In this document: piece by piece, positions 50,596 to 59,144 of the stretch
How the letters are laid out: every line of letters starts with the position of its first letter
Position numbering within the stretch: the first letter of the stretch is position 1
Assembly (NCBI GenBank): GCA_018261895.1
Contig: JAGTRT010000004.1
Location: 1-64,000, forward strand
Source of the DNA: Pseudomonadota bacterium
Lineage (GTDB): Bacteria; Pseudomonadota; Gammaproteobacteria; Burkholderiales; Rhodocyclaceae
Direction of reading: 5' to 3'
DNA length: 64,000 nucleotides
Notes under the pieces: model-generated
The model's input: only the letters and a program-made list of their open reading frames with translations
Told to the model about the DNA's origin: nothing
The model's database searches: none
Program-made: the position numbers and the translations under genes

Positions 50596-52934
50596 TTTTC
50601 GCCTCCCCCGCCAAAGGCATAGCGCAGACCGATCCAGGCGGCACGCGGCGCGCCCGGCGCGACGAAGGTTTCACGACGCCAGTCGTCCGGATTGGCCTGG
50701 AAGCTGCCGCCGACGAAGGGGTTCTCGGCCAGCGCGCCGGCCGTGGCGTAATGCTTGTCGAACACGTTATTGACCTTGGCGAACAACTGCCAGCCGCCGC
50801 CCAGGTTGGCTTCGGCGTTGAGGTTGAGGATGGCGTAACCGGGAATCTTGCCCGGGCCGTCGAAGGTGCGCGTGCTGCCCAGCGCGTCGGTATAGGTGCC
50901 GCTCCGGTGCTGGTTGTTTTCGTTGCCGCGCACGTACTGGCCGGAGAAGGCCTGCACGTCGCCGCCCAGGCGCAGCCAGTCGGTCACGCGCCAGGCCAGG
51001 CCGAGCTTGAGGCTGTGCTGCGGCAGACCGGGAATGCGATTGCCCTTCTTGACGAGAATCTCGTCGTCCTGGCCGGCTGCCGTACATTCGGCGGAGGTGC
51101 CGCGCGTGCTGTTGTTGGCGCCGAGCAGGCAGGCGTCGGAGCGGAAGGTGGCCTGCAGCCAGGTGTAGTTGGCGTACCAGTCGACGCGGCGCAGGTTGCC
51201 GTTGAGGCCGAGTTCGAGGCCCTGGCGCAACGTCTTGCCGTAATTGGTGAAATAGCCGGCGCTGGTCGAGGTGCCGACGAACAGGATGTCGTCGCTGCTC
51301 ATGGTGCGGAAGACGCCTGCGTTCCAGTTCGTGTCGCCGGCCAGCTTGCCGCGCAGGCCGGCTTCGAGCGTGCGGGCGACGACCTGCTTGAGGTAGGGGT
51401 CGGCGGCCATTGAATTGGGCAGGGTGCAGGGATTGGCCGGGTCGGCACAGCCAAGCTCGATCGGCGTCGGCACGCGGTTGCCCTGGCTGAAACCGGCGTA
51501 CGCGTTGAGCACCGGGACGATCTGCCAGCTCAGGCCGAGGGCCGGGTTGAGCTTGTGGTACTTGTGGTCGCCGTCGAGGTTGGGCGCGGTGCGGGTGAGT
51601 TCGTCGAAGGTCGTGACGTGGCTCATGTTGTAGCGCGCCGAGCCGGTCAGGTGCAGGTTGGGCAGCAGCGACCAGGTGTCGGTCACAAAAACGCTAGCCG
51701 TGCTGGTCTTGCCGTTGATCTGGTTCTCGACGGTCAGCGGCGCCAGATGGCTGACGCCACGCGTGGCGTCGAGTTCGCCCAGTTCCTGCGTTTGCTGGAA
51801 GTCGATGCGCGCCTGGTCGTACGAAGCGCCGACCGCGAGCTGGTGCTGCTTGCTGCTGAAGTTCCACTGGCCGGCGATGCCCGTACCGCGCTGGGTTGTC
51901 CGCGTCCGGTTGTTGGCCCCGGTTTCATCCGGCGCCGGGCCGACCATGCCGCCGGTCACCCAGTTTTCGTAGTCGGTTTCGTAGTCGTCGTTCATGTCGC
52001 CGTTCAGCGTCCGCGTCTTGGTCCGGCGATGATAGACGCTGCCGGAGAGGCTCTGCGTGTCGCTGAGCCACAGCTTGCCGTTGAGGGCAAGCTGGGTGAG
52101 GTCGTTCCGCGTCTCGTCGGGGTACGTGAAGATGTTCTGGCGACGCTCGGCAAGCAGCGACTGCGGGACGAGGCCGTTGCCGACCAGCCGGCTGCGCGCC
52201 TTGGTCAGCGTCAGGTCGGCCTCGCCGGCGGTATTGCGGAAGGACAGCTTGCCAAAGAAGCTCTTGACGTCGGACGGCGAGTGATCCCGCCAGCCGTCCT
52301 CGCGGAACCAGTCGCCGGCTCCGTACCAGCCGAAGGTGCCGTTGTTGCCGCCGTATTCGAGTTCGGTGTTGGTCCGCCCGAAGCTGCCCCCGGACAGCTC
52401 GATCTTGCCACCGGGATGCGAAAAGCCGCTCTTGGTGCGCATGGACAGCGCACCGCCCAGCGTGTTGAGGCCGAAGGCCGGGTTGGAACCGGGCACGAGA
52501 TCGATGCCGGCGATGGCCGAATGCGGTATCAGATCCCAGTTCACCGTGTCGCCAAACGGCTCGTTTACGCGCACGCCATCGACGTAGACGGACAGACCCT
52601 GCGCCGTACCGAGCAGCGGCGACGCCGTGAAGCCACGGTAGTTCAGATCGACCTGGTACGGATTGCCCTGGATTTCATTGACCGTTACGGACGGCATCTG
52701 ACGCACCATCTGCTCGGCGATGTTGAGGCTTTCGATTTCCTCTAGACGCTGATCGTCGAAGGACTGGACGTTGGCCGGCAGGTGCAGGCGCGGCACACCG
52801 ATGCCGGACAGCGGCGTGGTGCCGACGACTTCGACGGTGGCCGTGGTGACGACCGGTTCGGCCGCGAAAGCCGGAGCGAAGGCGGCGGAGAGGGCAATGG
52901 CGATCAGCGAGCGCTTGGGGCTTTGTCTCTTCAT
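50592..52934 (-). CDS. TonB-dependent receptor of the quinoprotein operon
   Basis: A 780-residue outer-membrane receptor. Signal peptide (1-24), a possible TonB box (TATVEVVGTTPL), and a plug with NVQSFDDQRLEEIESLNIAE, VDLNYRGFTASPLLGTAQG and DGVRVNEPFGDTVNWDLIP. The last strand is WIGLRYAFGGGGEK. The substrate is unknown. It is coupled by 4-bp overlaps to its own tonB upstream and to the kinase downstream. Because the divergent dehydrogenase is predicted to need PQQ and a lanthanide, a chelated lanthanide or related cofactor is a reasonable guess, not shown by sequence. Confidence 0.88.
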   Translation of the reverse strand: MKRQSPKRSLIAIALSAAFAPAFAAEPVVTTATVEVVGTTPLSGIGVPRLHLPANVQSFDDQRLEEIESLNIAEQMVRQMPSVTVNEIQGNPYQVDLNYRGFTASPLLGTAQGLSVYVDGVRVNEPFGDTVNWDLIPHSAIAGIDLVPGSNPAFGLNTLGGALSMRTKSGFSHPGGKIELSGGSFGRTNTELEYGGNNGTFGWYGAGDWFREDGWRDHSPSDVKSFFGKLSFRNTAGEADLTLTKARSRLVGNGLVPQSLLAERRQNIFTYPDETRNDLTQLALNGKLWLSDTQSLSGSVYHRRTKTRTLNGDMNDDYETDYENWVTGGMVGPAPDETGANNRTRTTQRGTGIAGQWNFSSKQHQLAVGASYDQARIDFQQTQELGELDATRGVSHLAPLTVENQINGKTSTASVFVTDTWSLLPNLHLTGSARYNMSHVTTFDELTRTAPNLDGDHKYHKLNPALGLSWQIVPVLNAYAGFSQGNRVPTPIELGCADPANPCTLPNSMAADPYLKQVVARTLEAGLRGKLAGDTNWNAGVFRTMSSDDILFVGTSTSAGYFTNYGKTLRQGLELGLNGNLRRVDWYANYTWLQATFRSDACLLGANNSTRGTSAECTAAGQDDEILVKKGNRIPGLPQHSLKLGLAWRVTDWLRLGGDVQAFSGQYVRGNENNQHRSGTYTDALGSTRTFDGPGKIPGYAILNLNAEANLGGGWQLFAKVNNVFDKHYATAGALAENPFVGGSFQANPDDWRRETFVAPGAPRAAWIGLRYAFGGGGEK

Positions 52935-53665
52935 GTTGTTTTTTTGAGTTTGTAATTGATCGGTACGACGACTTGAATTTCGTTGCTGTCGAGCGCTTCG
53001 GGCAGCGGCGGCAAGCCGGCCAGGGCTTCGAGCATGGCCAGCGCGTGCTGGTCGAGTACCTCGAAACCGCTCGAGCGGTCGAGGGCGACCCCAAGCAGAT
53101 TGCCCCGGCGCGCCACTTTCAGGCGCAGGCGGACCTCGCCCTCCCAGCCGCGCATGGCGGCGATGCGCGGGTATTCCTGATGGCGGGCGAACAGTTCGCC
53201 GAGACGCTGGCGATAGTGATCGAGGATTTCGCTCTGCGGCCGCGCCTGGGCAGCCGCCGGCGCCGGGCGCGCCGCCTCGGCAACCGGTGCGGCGGCCGCG
53301 ACAGGCGCGACGCTTTCGCCGGACGAAGCCATCGACGGCGAGGCGGTTTGGGCCGGCACATTGGCCGGCCCGGCAGGCTGCGTAACACGCGGAGGCGTCC
53401 GTTGCTCCGTGGGTTGCGGGTTCTGCCGGGCCTTCTGGGGGACACTTGCCGGCGCGGATGCGGCGGCAACGGGTCCGGATTCGGCAACGGGATTCAGGCG
53501 GATCGAGGCGATGATCGCCGGCAAGGCGACCGGCCCATGCTGGCGCTGCCACGAGGTCAGGGCGAACAGCGCGGCGTGAAAGAGCACGGACAAGCCAAGA
53601 ATGGCCCAGAACTTCCGGCTGATCATGGGCACCGACGGCACCTCGACGAGGACACCCGGCGTCAT
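52931..53665 (-). CDS. Dedicated TonB protein of the quinoprotein operon
   Basis: A 244-residue TonB-family protein. One membrane anchor (about 17-38, FWAILGLSVLFHAALFAL) is followed by an Ala/Pro-rich spacer (about 60-145) and a C-terminal domain (YRQRLGELFARHQEYPRIAA, GEVRLRLKVARRGNLLGVAL, IQVVVPINYKL). The start overlaps the metallohydrolase stop and the stop overlaps the receptor start (both ATGA). It is distinct from the tonB at 1861-2493 and has no exbBD beside it, so it probably borrows those subunits. Confidence 0.87.
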   Translation of the reverse strand: MTPGVLVEVPSVPMISRKFWAILGLSVLFHAALFALTSWQRQHGPVALPAIIASIRLNPVAESGPVAAASAPASVPQKARQNPQPTEQRTPPRVTQPAGPANVPAQTASPSMASSGESVAPVAAAAPVAEAARPAPAAAQARPQSEILDHYRQRLGELFARHQEYPRIAAMRGWEGEVRLRLKVARRGNLLGVALDRSSGFEVLDQHALAMLEALAGLPPLPEALDSNEIQVVVPINYKLKKTT

Positions 53666-54600
53666 GGCTTGCCCCCCAGCGCTTCCTGCTCGGCGGCCGG
53701 GAAGAGATGCCCGACCGAGCGGCGATATTCGGTGGCGGCCAGCGGCATGTCGGCAAACTCGGCGGGCAGCGGTCGCGCCAGCACGTCGTTCATGTCCAGC
53801 CCGGACTTTGCCGATTCGCGCATGGCGGCCGTCAGCCAGCTCAGCCAGGCCCGCGTCTGGCGGATCGGCGCCGCATCGCTCGTCGGCTTGCCGTGGCCGG
53901 GCAGCAGGAGCTTGAAGCCCGATTCGCGGGTCAGCGCCTCCAGCCGGTCGAGCGCTGCCAGCCAGTGCGCCACGTCGGCATGCGGCGTGGTCGGTGCCCG
54001 GCCGTTGAAGACGAGGTCGCCGGCAAAGATCACCCCGCTCGCCTCGTCGTCGATGACCAGATCGGCGCCGGTGTGGCCGTCGAGCGCGACCAGGCGCAGG
54101 CTGCGCCCGGCCACGTCGAGGCGCCCGGGGCTCAGGGTACGGCTCGGCACCTGGACTTCGGTGCCCTTCATCCAGTCGCCGCTCATGCGGAACAGGTTTT
54201 CGGCGAAGGCGTTGCCGTCGGCGGCGATGCCGTTGCGCGTCTCGGCCAGCGCTGCGATGGGTACGTCGGCGAAGGCCTGGTTGCCAAGGAAATGATCCGG
54301 ATGGTGGTGGGTATTGATGACCAGCGCGATGGGCTTGGCGGTGACCGTCGCGATGGCCCGGCGCATTTGCTGGCCGTAGCGCAGCGACGAGCCGGTATCG
54401 ATGACGATGACACCCTGCGGCGCGACGATGAAAGCCGTGTTGACGATGTTGCCACCGTTGTCGGTGGTGAAATCCTCGGTCTTGCCGATGAAGGCGTAGA
54501 CGTCTTTGGCGACCTGGACGGCGGCGAGGCGGTAGTCGAAGTCGGCCGCCCCGAGCTGGCTGGCCAGCAGCATCAACAGTGCACAGGCCAGGCGTTTCAT
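53662..54600 (-). CDS. Quinoprotein relay-system zinc metallohydrolase
   Basis: A 312-residue exported metallo-beta-lactamase-fold protein (signal peptide 1-19). The metal motif THHHPDH is at residues 97-103, with DGHTGADLVIDD, AGDLVFNGR and LLLPGHGKP supplying further ligands. SoxH-like hydrolases of this type are encoded with SoxYZ-like carriers beside PQQ dehydrogenases and were named the quinoprotein relay system; their chemistry is not established. It overlaps the carrier gene by 4 bases. Confidence 0.87.
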   Translation of the reverse strand: MKRLACALLMLLASQLGAADFDYRLAAVQVAKDVYAFIGKTEDFTTDNGGNIVNTAFIVAPQGVIVIDTGSSLRYGQQMRRAIATVTAKPIALVINTHHHPDHFLGNQAFADVPIAALAETRNGIAADGNAFAENLFRMSGDWMKGTEVQVPSRTLSPGRLDVAGRSLRLVALDGHTGADLVIDDEASGVIFAGDLVFNGRAPTTPHADVAHWLAALDRLEALTRESGFKLLLPGHGKPTSDAAPIRQTRAWLSWLTAAMRESAKSGLDMNDVLARPLPAEFADMPLAATEYRRSVGHLFPAAEQEALGGKP

Positions 54601-55367
54601 TGCGCGATCCTCGCCTTGAAGGCGTTGCCGTTATTGTCGCGGCCGCTGGCTTCGAGCGGGCCAGCGGCTTCGCCACGATTGAGCGTGAAGACGGGGTTCT
54701 CGCTGACCGGCTCGTAGGTCTGGACGCGCATCACGCGCTTGCCGGCGGTATCGGTGAAATTGATTTCTTCGAGGAAGAAGGCCGGGGTACCGGCGACCAG
54801 GCCGGTATCCATGGGATGCACGATGCGCAGGCGGACGCGACCCGCATTCGGGCCTTCGCTCCACTGGCGACCGCTGACCTCGTTGAGGCGCTGCTGCCAT
54901 TCCTTCGAACCACCCGCCGCCGACGGTGCGGTACAGCCGCCACCGACGGTGTTGACCCAGGCGCCGCCAACATGCCAGACGCCATCAGCCGTACGGGCCG
55001 CAGCGCGGACCGGCGTCGATTGCTGCAGCTTGACGCGAAAGCCGAGGAAAGCCGGCGCCGCTTCGGGGAAGAAACGCAGCACCTGGACGATGGGATTGAA
55101 ATCGGCGAAGACCACGACCTCGACGACGCCGGGCAAGGCCGTGGCATCGACGGTAACCGGTACCTGCATCGGGTTTTCCGCCGTCGATGGCGCAATGACC
55201 TTGACGCGCGGATCGAACAGCACCGGTGCTCCGGCCAGGAAGGCCTTCCGCATTTCCGACCAGCGCGCCGAATCGAGCGGATCGCCGTTCTCGCGCAAGG
55301 CGGCGGCTTCCGCCGGCGGCATCAGGGCCGCCAGCGCAATCGCCGCGATGGTCAGTGGGTATTTCAT
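54597..55367 (-). CDS. Quinoprotein-associated SoxYZ-like carrier protein
   Basis: A 256-residue periplasmic protein (signal peptide 1-22). The SoxY-like N-terminal half ends in an internal GGGC (residues 142-145), where true SoxY ends in GGCGG with a Cys that carries substrate. The SoxZ-like half follows (RIVHPMDTGL, FFLEEINF, NPVFTLNRGEAAG). Fused carriers of this kind occur only beside PQQ dehydrogenases in known families. It leads the six-gene minus-strand unit. GGAGCGAG precedes the ATG at 55367. Confidence 0.85.
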   Translation of the reverse strand: MKYPLTIAAIALAALMPPAEAAALRENGDPLDSARWSEMRKAFLAGAPVLFDPRVKVIAPSTAENPMQVPVTVDATALPGVVEVVVFADFNPIVQVLRFFPEAAPAFLGFRVKLQQSTPVRAAARTADGVWHVGGAWVNTVGGGCTAPSAAGGSKEWQQRLNEVSGRQWSEGPNAGRVRLRIVHPMDTGLVAGTPAFFLEEINFTDTAGKRVMRVQTYEPVSENPVFTLNRGEAAGPLEASGRDNNGNAFKARIAQ

Positions 55368-55645
55368 CTTGTCTCGCTCCTGTTTTTGCCCTGTGGGCTG
55401 TTTGTGGGACTTAGTCTGCAAAGCGCGTGCCAAGACCCAGTCGATTTCGGCAAACCTTGATCTGGCCGGCAAAACCGCCTTTACCCGCAAGACTGTCACC
55501 CCCCCTGAACAACCCGGGTGTGCAACTTTGGAGCAGGTGGTGACAATTGGAACAGCGCTCGCCGCTCATGCTCACCCTCCCCCGAAATCGGGCAAAACCC
55601 TTGGCGAGCCCCGTCAACTGGCACGCCGGGCATTTCCGGGGTGCT

Positions 55646-55661
55646 TGGCACAGCCCTTGCA
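55646..55661 (+). promoter_or_regulatory. Candidate sigma-54 promoter of the PQQ dehydrogenase gene
   Basis: TGGCACAGCCCTTGCA has GG and GC exactly 10 bases apart and matches TGGCAC-N5-TTGCA. It is 131 bases upstream of the start codon. An enhancer-binding protein would be required; none is encoded in the window. Confidence 0.6.
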
Positions 55662-55719
55662 GACTGTGTTACCGCCAGCGAGCCGGTTCAGGGAATGGAG
55701 GTGGCTCGCCAGCATGACA

Positions 55720-55765
55720 TTCCGACCTCGCGGGCCGTTTCACGTTCGGCCCGCGAATGTCGGAA
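55720..55765 (+). promoter_or_regulatory. Long leader hairpin upstream of the dehydrogenase
   Basis: CGCGGGCCG (55729-55737) pairs perfectly with CGGCCCGCG (55747-55755) around TTTCACGTT. Outer arms TTCCGAC (55720-55726) and GTCGGAA (55759-55765) extend the stem. It ends 13 bases before the Shine-Dalgarno AAGGAG. It could stabilise the mRNA, act as an attenuator, or be a dyad bound by a regulator. Confidence 0.6.
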
Positions 55766-55791
55766 CCATCGGATAATCAAGGAGACAATCC

Positions 55792-57576
55792 ATGCATAGT
55801 CACACCCCTTTCAAGCGGAGAGTTGCTACCCTCGCGCTTCTGACGGCAGCCGCATTTGCCGGCAGCCAGGCCGGTGCCGTCGTCACTGACGCCGACATCC
55901 TCAACGATGCGAAAACCGCCGGTGACGTCGTCAGCTTCGGCCTCGGCACCCAGGGCCAGCGTTTCAGCCCGATGACCGCGATCAACACCAAGACGGTCAA
56001 GAACCTGGTTCCGGCCTGGTCGATGTCCTTCGGTGGCGAGAAGCAGCGCGGCCAGGAATCGCAACCGGTCATCCACAACGGCAAGATGTTCGTCACCGCT
56101 TCCTACAGCCGCCTGTTCGCCATCGATGCGAAGACCGGCAAGAAGCTGTGGAAGTACGAGCACCGTCTGCCGGACGGCATCATGCCGTGCTGTGACGTGA
56201 TCAACCGCGGCGCCGCCCTGTACGGCGACCTGGTCATCTTCGCGACACTGGACGCCCAGCTCGTCGCCATGAACCAGGACACCGGCAAGGTCGTCTGGAA
56301 GGAAAAGATCGGTGACTACGCTGCCGGCTACTCCGCTTCTGCCGCCCCGATCATCGCCAAGGGCAAGCTGATCACCGGTATCTCCGGTGGCGAATTCGGC
56401 GCCGTCGGCCGCATCGACGCCCGCGATCCGAAGACCGGCAAGCTGATCTGGACCCGTCCGACCGTCGAAGGCCACATGGGCTATCGCTACGACGCCGATG
56501 GCAAAGCCATCGAAAACGGCATTTCCGGCACCCTCAACGCCACCTGGACCGGCGACCTCTGGCAGACCGGCGGCGCAGCGACCTGGAACGGCGCCACCTA
56601 CGATCCGGAAACCAACCTGATCTTCGCCGGCACCGGCAATCCGGCCCCGTGGAACAGCCACCTGCGTCCGGGCGACAACCTGTTCTCGTCCTCCACCGTG
56701 GCCATCGACGCCGACACCGGCAAGATCGCCTGGCACTACCAGAACACCCCGCACGACGGCTGGGACTTCGACGGCGTGAACGAATTCGTTTCCTTCGACT
56801 ACAAGGATCCGAAGACGGGCAAGATCATCAAGGCTGGCGGCAAGGCCGACCGTAACGGTTTCTTCTTCGTGAACGACCGCACCAACGGCAAGCTGCTCAA
56901 CGCCTTCCCGTTCGTCAAGAAGATCACCTGGGCCACCGGCATCAACCTGGAAACGGGCCGTCCGAACTACATCGAAGAAGGCCGTCCGGGTGACCCGACC
57001 GCCAGCGCCGATGGCAAGAAGGGCAAGGTCGTCTTCTCGGCACCGTCCTTCCTCGGTGGCAAGAACCAGCAGCAGATGGCCTACTCGCCGCAGACCGGCC
57101 TGTTCTACGTGCCGGCCAACGAGTGGTCGATGGACATCTGGAACGAACCGGTTTCCTACAAGAAGGGCGCTGCCTACCTGGGCGCCGGCTTCACCATCAA
57201 GGCCATCCACGATGACCATATCGGCGTGCTGCGTGCCGTCGATCCGGCCACCGGCAAGATCGTCTGGGAAAACAAGAACTACGCTCCGCTCTGGGGCGGC
57301 GTCCTGACCACCGCTGGCGGCCTGATTTTCTACGGCACCCCGGAAGGCTTCCTGAAGGGTGTTGACGCCAAGACCGGCAAGGAACTGTGGTCCTTCCAGA
57401 CCGGTACCGGCATCGTTGCACCGCCGGTCACCTGGGAACAGGATGGCGAGCAGATGATCGCCGTGACAACCGGCTGGGGCGGCGCCGTTCCGCTCTGGGG
57501 CGGCGACGTGGCCAAGCGCGTGAACTTCCTCGAACAGGGCGGTTCCGTCTGGGTCTTCAAGCTGCACAAGGGCTAA
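55792..57576 (+). CDS. PQQ-dependent alcohol dehydrogenase, predicted lanthanide type
   Basis: A 594-residue periplasmic quinoprotein oxidising alcohols (signal peptide about 1-29). It follows the ExaA/PedE pattern: [15 protein letters not shown], the vicinal disulfide Cys133-Cys134 ([13 protein letters not shown]), EGHMGYR, and [20 protein letters not shown] near the end. The active site reads WDFDGVNE: Asp325 is the catalytic base, and Asp327 is the extra acidic residue that marks lanthanide-dependent enzymes (XoxF, PedH, ExaF); Ca-type ExaA has Ser there. There is no C-terminal haem domain; the next gene encodes a cytochrome c. Strong AAGGAG; unusually uniform, highly expressed-looking codon use. 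Confidence 0.93.
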   Translation: MHSHTPFKRRVATLALLTAAAFAGSQAGAVVTDADILNDAKTAGDVVSFGLGTQGQRFSPMTAINTKTVKNLVPAWSMSFGGEKQRGQESQPVIHNGKMFVTASYSRLFAIDAKTGKKLWKYEHRLPDGIMPCCDVINRGAALYGDLVIFATLDAQLVAMNQDTGKVVWKEKIGDYAAGYSASAAPIIAKGKLITGISGGEFGAVGRIDARDPKTGKLIWTRPTVEGHMGYRYDADGKAIENGISGTLNATWTGDLWQTGGAATWNGATYDPETNLIFAGTGNPAPWNSHLRPGDNLFSSSTVAIDADTGKIAWHYQNTPHDGWDFDGVNEFVSFDYKDPKTGKIIKAGGKADRNGFFFVNDRTNGKLLNAFPFVKKITWATGINLETGRPNYIEEGRPGDPTASADGKKGKVVFSAPSFLGGKNQQQMAYSPQTGLFYVPANEWSMDIWNEPVSYKKGAAYLGAGFTIKAIHDDHIGVLRAVDPATGKIVWENKNYAPLWGGVLTTAGGLIFYGTPEGFLKGVDAKTGKELWSFQTGTGIVAPPVTWEQDGEQMIAVTTGWGGAVPLWGGDVAKRVNFLEQGGSVWVFKLHKG

Positions 57577-57587
57577 GCCAGAAGTTC

Positions 57588-57651
57588 CGTCATCCCCGCG
57601 AAAGCGGGGATCCAGTTAGTCGCTGGATTCCCGCCGACGCGGCGATGACGG
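57588..57651. repeat. REP-like palindrome between dehydrogenase and cytochrome genes
   Basis: CGTCATCCCCGCGAAAGCGG, GGATCCAG and, inverted, CTGGATTCCCGCC, GCGGCGATGACGG. This is the common proteobacterial GTCATCCCCGCGAAAGCGGG palindrome and folds into a long stem. It may stabilise the upstream mRNA or limit read-through. Confidence 0.8.
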
Positions 57652-57704
57652 ATGCGCCCGCACCCGAACTTCCGTTTCATTCAATACCAACAAGGAAAAC
57701 CGTC

Positions 57705-58088
57705 ATGTTCCGTCACCACAAACTCGCCGCACTGCTGCTCGCCAGCATCGTTCTCAGCCCTGCGGCCATGGCCGACGCCAAGACTGACACCGACATGAAG
57801 AAGCTGGCCGTTGCCAGCGGCTGCACCACCTGCCACGGCATCGAAAAAGACAAGCCGGGCCCCGACGGTATGAAGCCGATCGGCCCCGCCTGGATCGACG
57901 TCGCCGCCCAGTATCGCGGCAAGCCGGGCGCCACCGATTTCCTGGTTCGCGTTGTCCAGGAAGGCTCCAATCCCTACTCCAGCCACTGGAAGAACCGCGT
58001 CTCCGGCATCGCCATGCCGCCCAACGCCGTCGCCATCAGCCCGGCCGACACGCGCCAGCTGGTTTCCTGGATCCTGTCGCTGAAGTAA
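57705..58088 (+). CDS. Class I cytochrome c, likely electron acceptor of the dehydrogenase
   Basis: A 127-residue periplasmic cytochrome with a signal peptide (about 1-23, ending AMADA). One haem site CTTCH (CTTCHGIEKDKPGPDG) and a distal Met in SGIAMPPN, typical of cytochrome c551/c552-like folds. AAGGAAA precedes the ATG at 57705; an in-frame extension back to 57387 lies inside the dehydrogenase gene. Position directly after the quinoprotein gene suggests it receives its electrons, as the cytochromes beside exaA and xoxF do. Confidence 0.9.
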   Translation: MFRHHKLAALLLASIVLSPAAMADAKTDTDMKKLAVASGCTTCHGIEKDKPGPDGMKPIGPAWIDVAAQYRGKPGATDFLVRVVQEGSNPYSSHWKNRVSGIAMPPNAVAISPADTRQLVSWILSLK

Positions 58089-58151
58089 TCTGACGACATC
58101 GTGGCCGCGGCCCTGCCTGCGGCCCGGTCCACCTTTCCGGAGTTTCCGAGT

Positions 58152-59018
58152 ATGAGCAAACCTTCCCTCGCTGCGCGTCTGGCCGCGCATCTGACCGGTC
58201 TCCTGCTGGCCGTCTGCTGCGGCACCGCGCTGGCCGGCGAGCGTGCCACCCCGCGCGAAGCCCGCGCCCTTTTTGACCAGGCCGTGAAGTACCTGCAGGC
58301 CAACGGCCCCGAGAAATCCTGGGCCACCTTCAGCAATCGCAAGGGACCTTTCGTCAAGAAAGACCTCTACGTCTACGTGATCGACCGCAAGGGCACCTAC
58401 GTCGCCAATGGTGCGGCGCCCGAGACGCTGGTCGGCCTCAATGTGCTCGACAGCGTCGATGCCGCCGGCACGCCACTCTTCCGCCACATGATCGCCGTCA
58501 CCGACAAGCAGACCGAAGCGCGCATCCGCTACGTCTGGCTCAACCGCAAGACCAACCACGTCGAGCCGAAGAACGCCTGGATCCATCGCTCAGGCGAATA
58601 CATCCTCGGCGTCGGCTACTACGCCCCGCACGCCACGGCCGCAGACGCCATCAAGCTGCTCGAGGACGCCGCCGCCTACGCCGGCGCCAACGGCATGGGC
58701 GCGGCCGCCAAGGCCTTCAACGACACCAAGGGCAGGTTCGTCCATGACGACCTGTATGTCTTCGCTGTCAATCTGGACTCCGGCAAGTTCGAGGCGCATG
58801 GCGTCAATCCCGCCTGGACCGGCACCGATGCCCGCGACCTGCACGATGTCGAAGGCCACGCCCTGATCCAGGAAATGATCGACCTCGCCAAGACCAAGGG
58901 CGAAGGCGCGGTGGATTACGTCTGGCGCAACCCGGTGACCAACGCCGTCGAACGCAAGCGCTCCTTCATCAAGCGCGTCAGCAACAGCCTGCTCGGCGTC
59001 GGCTACTACCTCGACTGA
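58152..59018 (+). CDS. Exported protein with two Cache-like domains
   Basis: A 288-residue periplasmic protein. Signal peptide (about 1-28, ending GTALAGE), then two repeats of a small Cache domain (about 35-155 and 165-288). Matching pieces are ARALFDQAVKYLQANG / AIKLLEDAAAYAGANG, FVKKDLYVYVIDRKG / FVHDDLYVFAVNLDSG and ILGVGYY / LLGVGYY. It lacks any signalling domain. It resembles the single-domain protein at 7402-7848. Being third in the quinoprotein transcription unit, it may bind substrate or cofactor; this is inference. Confidence 0.82.
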   Translation: MSKPSLAARLAAHLTGLLLAVCCGTALAGERATPREARALFDQAVKYLQANGPEKSWATFSNRKGPFVKKDLYVYVIDRKGTYVANGAAPETLVGLNVLDSVDAAGTPLFRHMIAVTDKQTEARIRYVWLNRKTNHVEPKNAWIHRSGEYILGVGYYAPHATAADAIKLLEDAAAYAGANGMGAAAKAFNDTKGRFVHDDLYVFAVNLDSGKFEAHGVNPAWTGTDARDLHDVEGHALIQEMIDLAKTKGEGAVDYVWRNPVTNAVERKRSFIKRVSNSLLGVGYYLD

Positions 59019-59038
59019 AGACCGGCACCGGAAAACCC

Positions 59039-59074
59039 CATTTCGATTTTGGGCAAAATTTCCGGTTGACCGTC
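59039..59074 (-). repeat. 36-bp dispersed element, copy 16 (sub-type B)
   Basis: On the minus strand: GACGGTCAACCGG, AAATTTTGCCC, AAAATCGAAATG. Confidence 0.92.
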
Positions 59075-59083
59075 AGATTCACC

Positions 59084-59108
59084 CAAACCGGCCTTCGTGG
59101 CCGGTTTT
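59084..59108 (+). terminator. Rho-independent terminator of the quinoprotein unit
   Basis: AACCGGCC-TTCGT-GGCCGGTTTTT, 66 bases after the double-Cache stop. Confidence 0.8.
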
Positions 59109-59144
59109 TCGTTGCCGGCAGCTTATTGCCGGGCTGCGCAGGGC

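Larger units (their letters stand above)
55368..55791. other. Divergent control region of the quinoprotein locus
   Basis: About 420 bases without a gene. It holds a sigma-54-type promoter (55646-55661) and a leader hairpin (55720-55765) for the dehydrogenase. The promoter of the minus-strand operon must lie near 55370-55500 but I see no clear hexamers. Confidence 0.6.
59032..59121. repeat. 90-bp duplicated segment, copy 1
   Basis: Matches 63566-63655 at 87 of 90 positions. It includes copy 16 of the 36-bp element and the terminator at 59084-59108. Confidence 0.88.

Noticed and set aside
55777-57567. 596-codon minus-strand open frame
   Set aside because: Complete overlap with the PQQ dehydrogenase gene on the other strand; it is a shadow.
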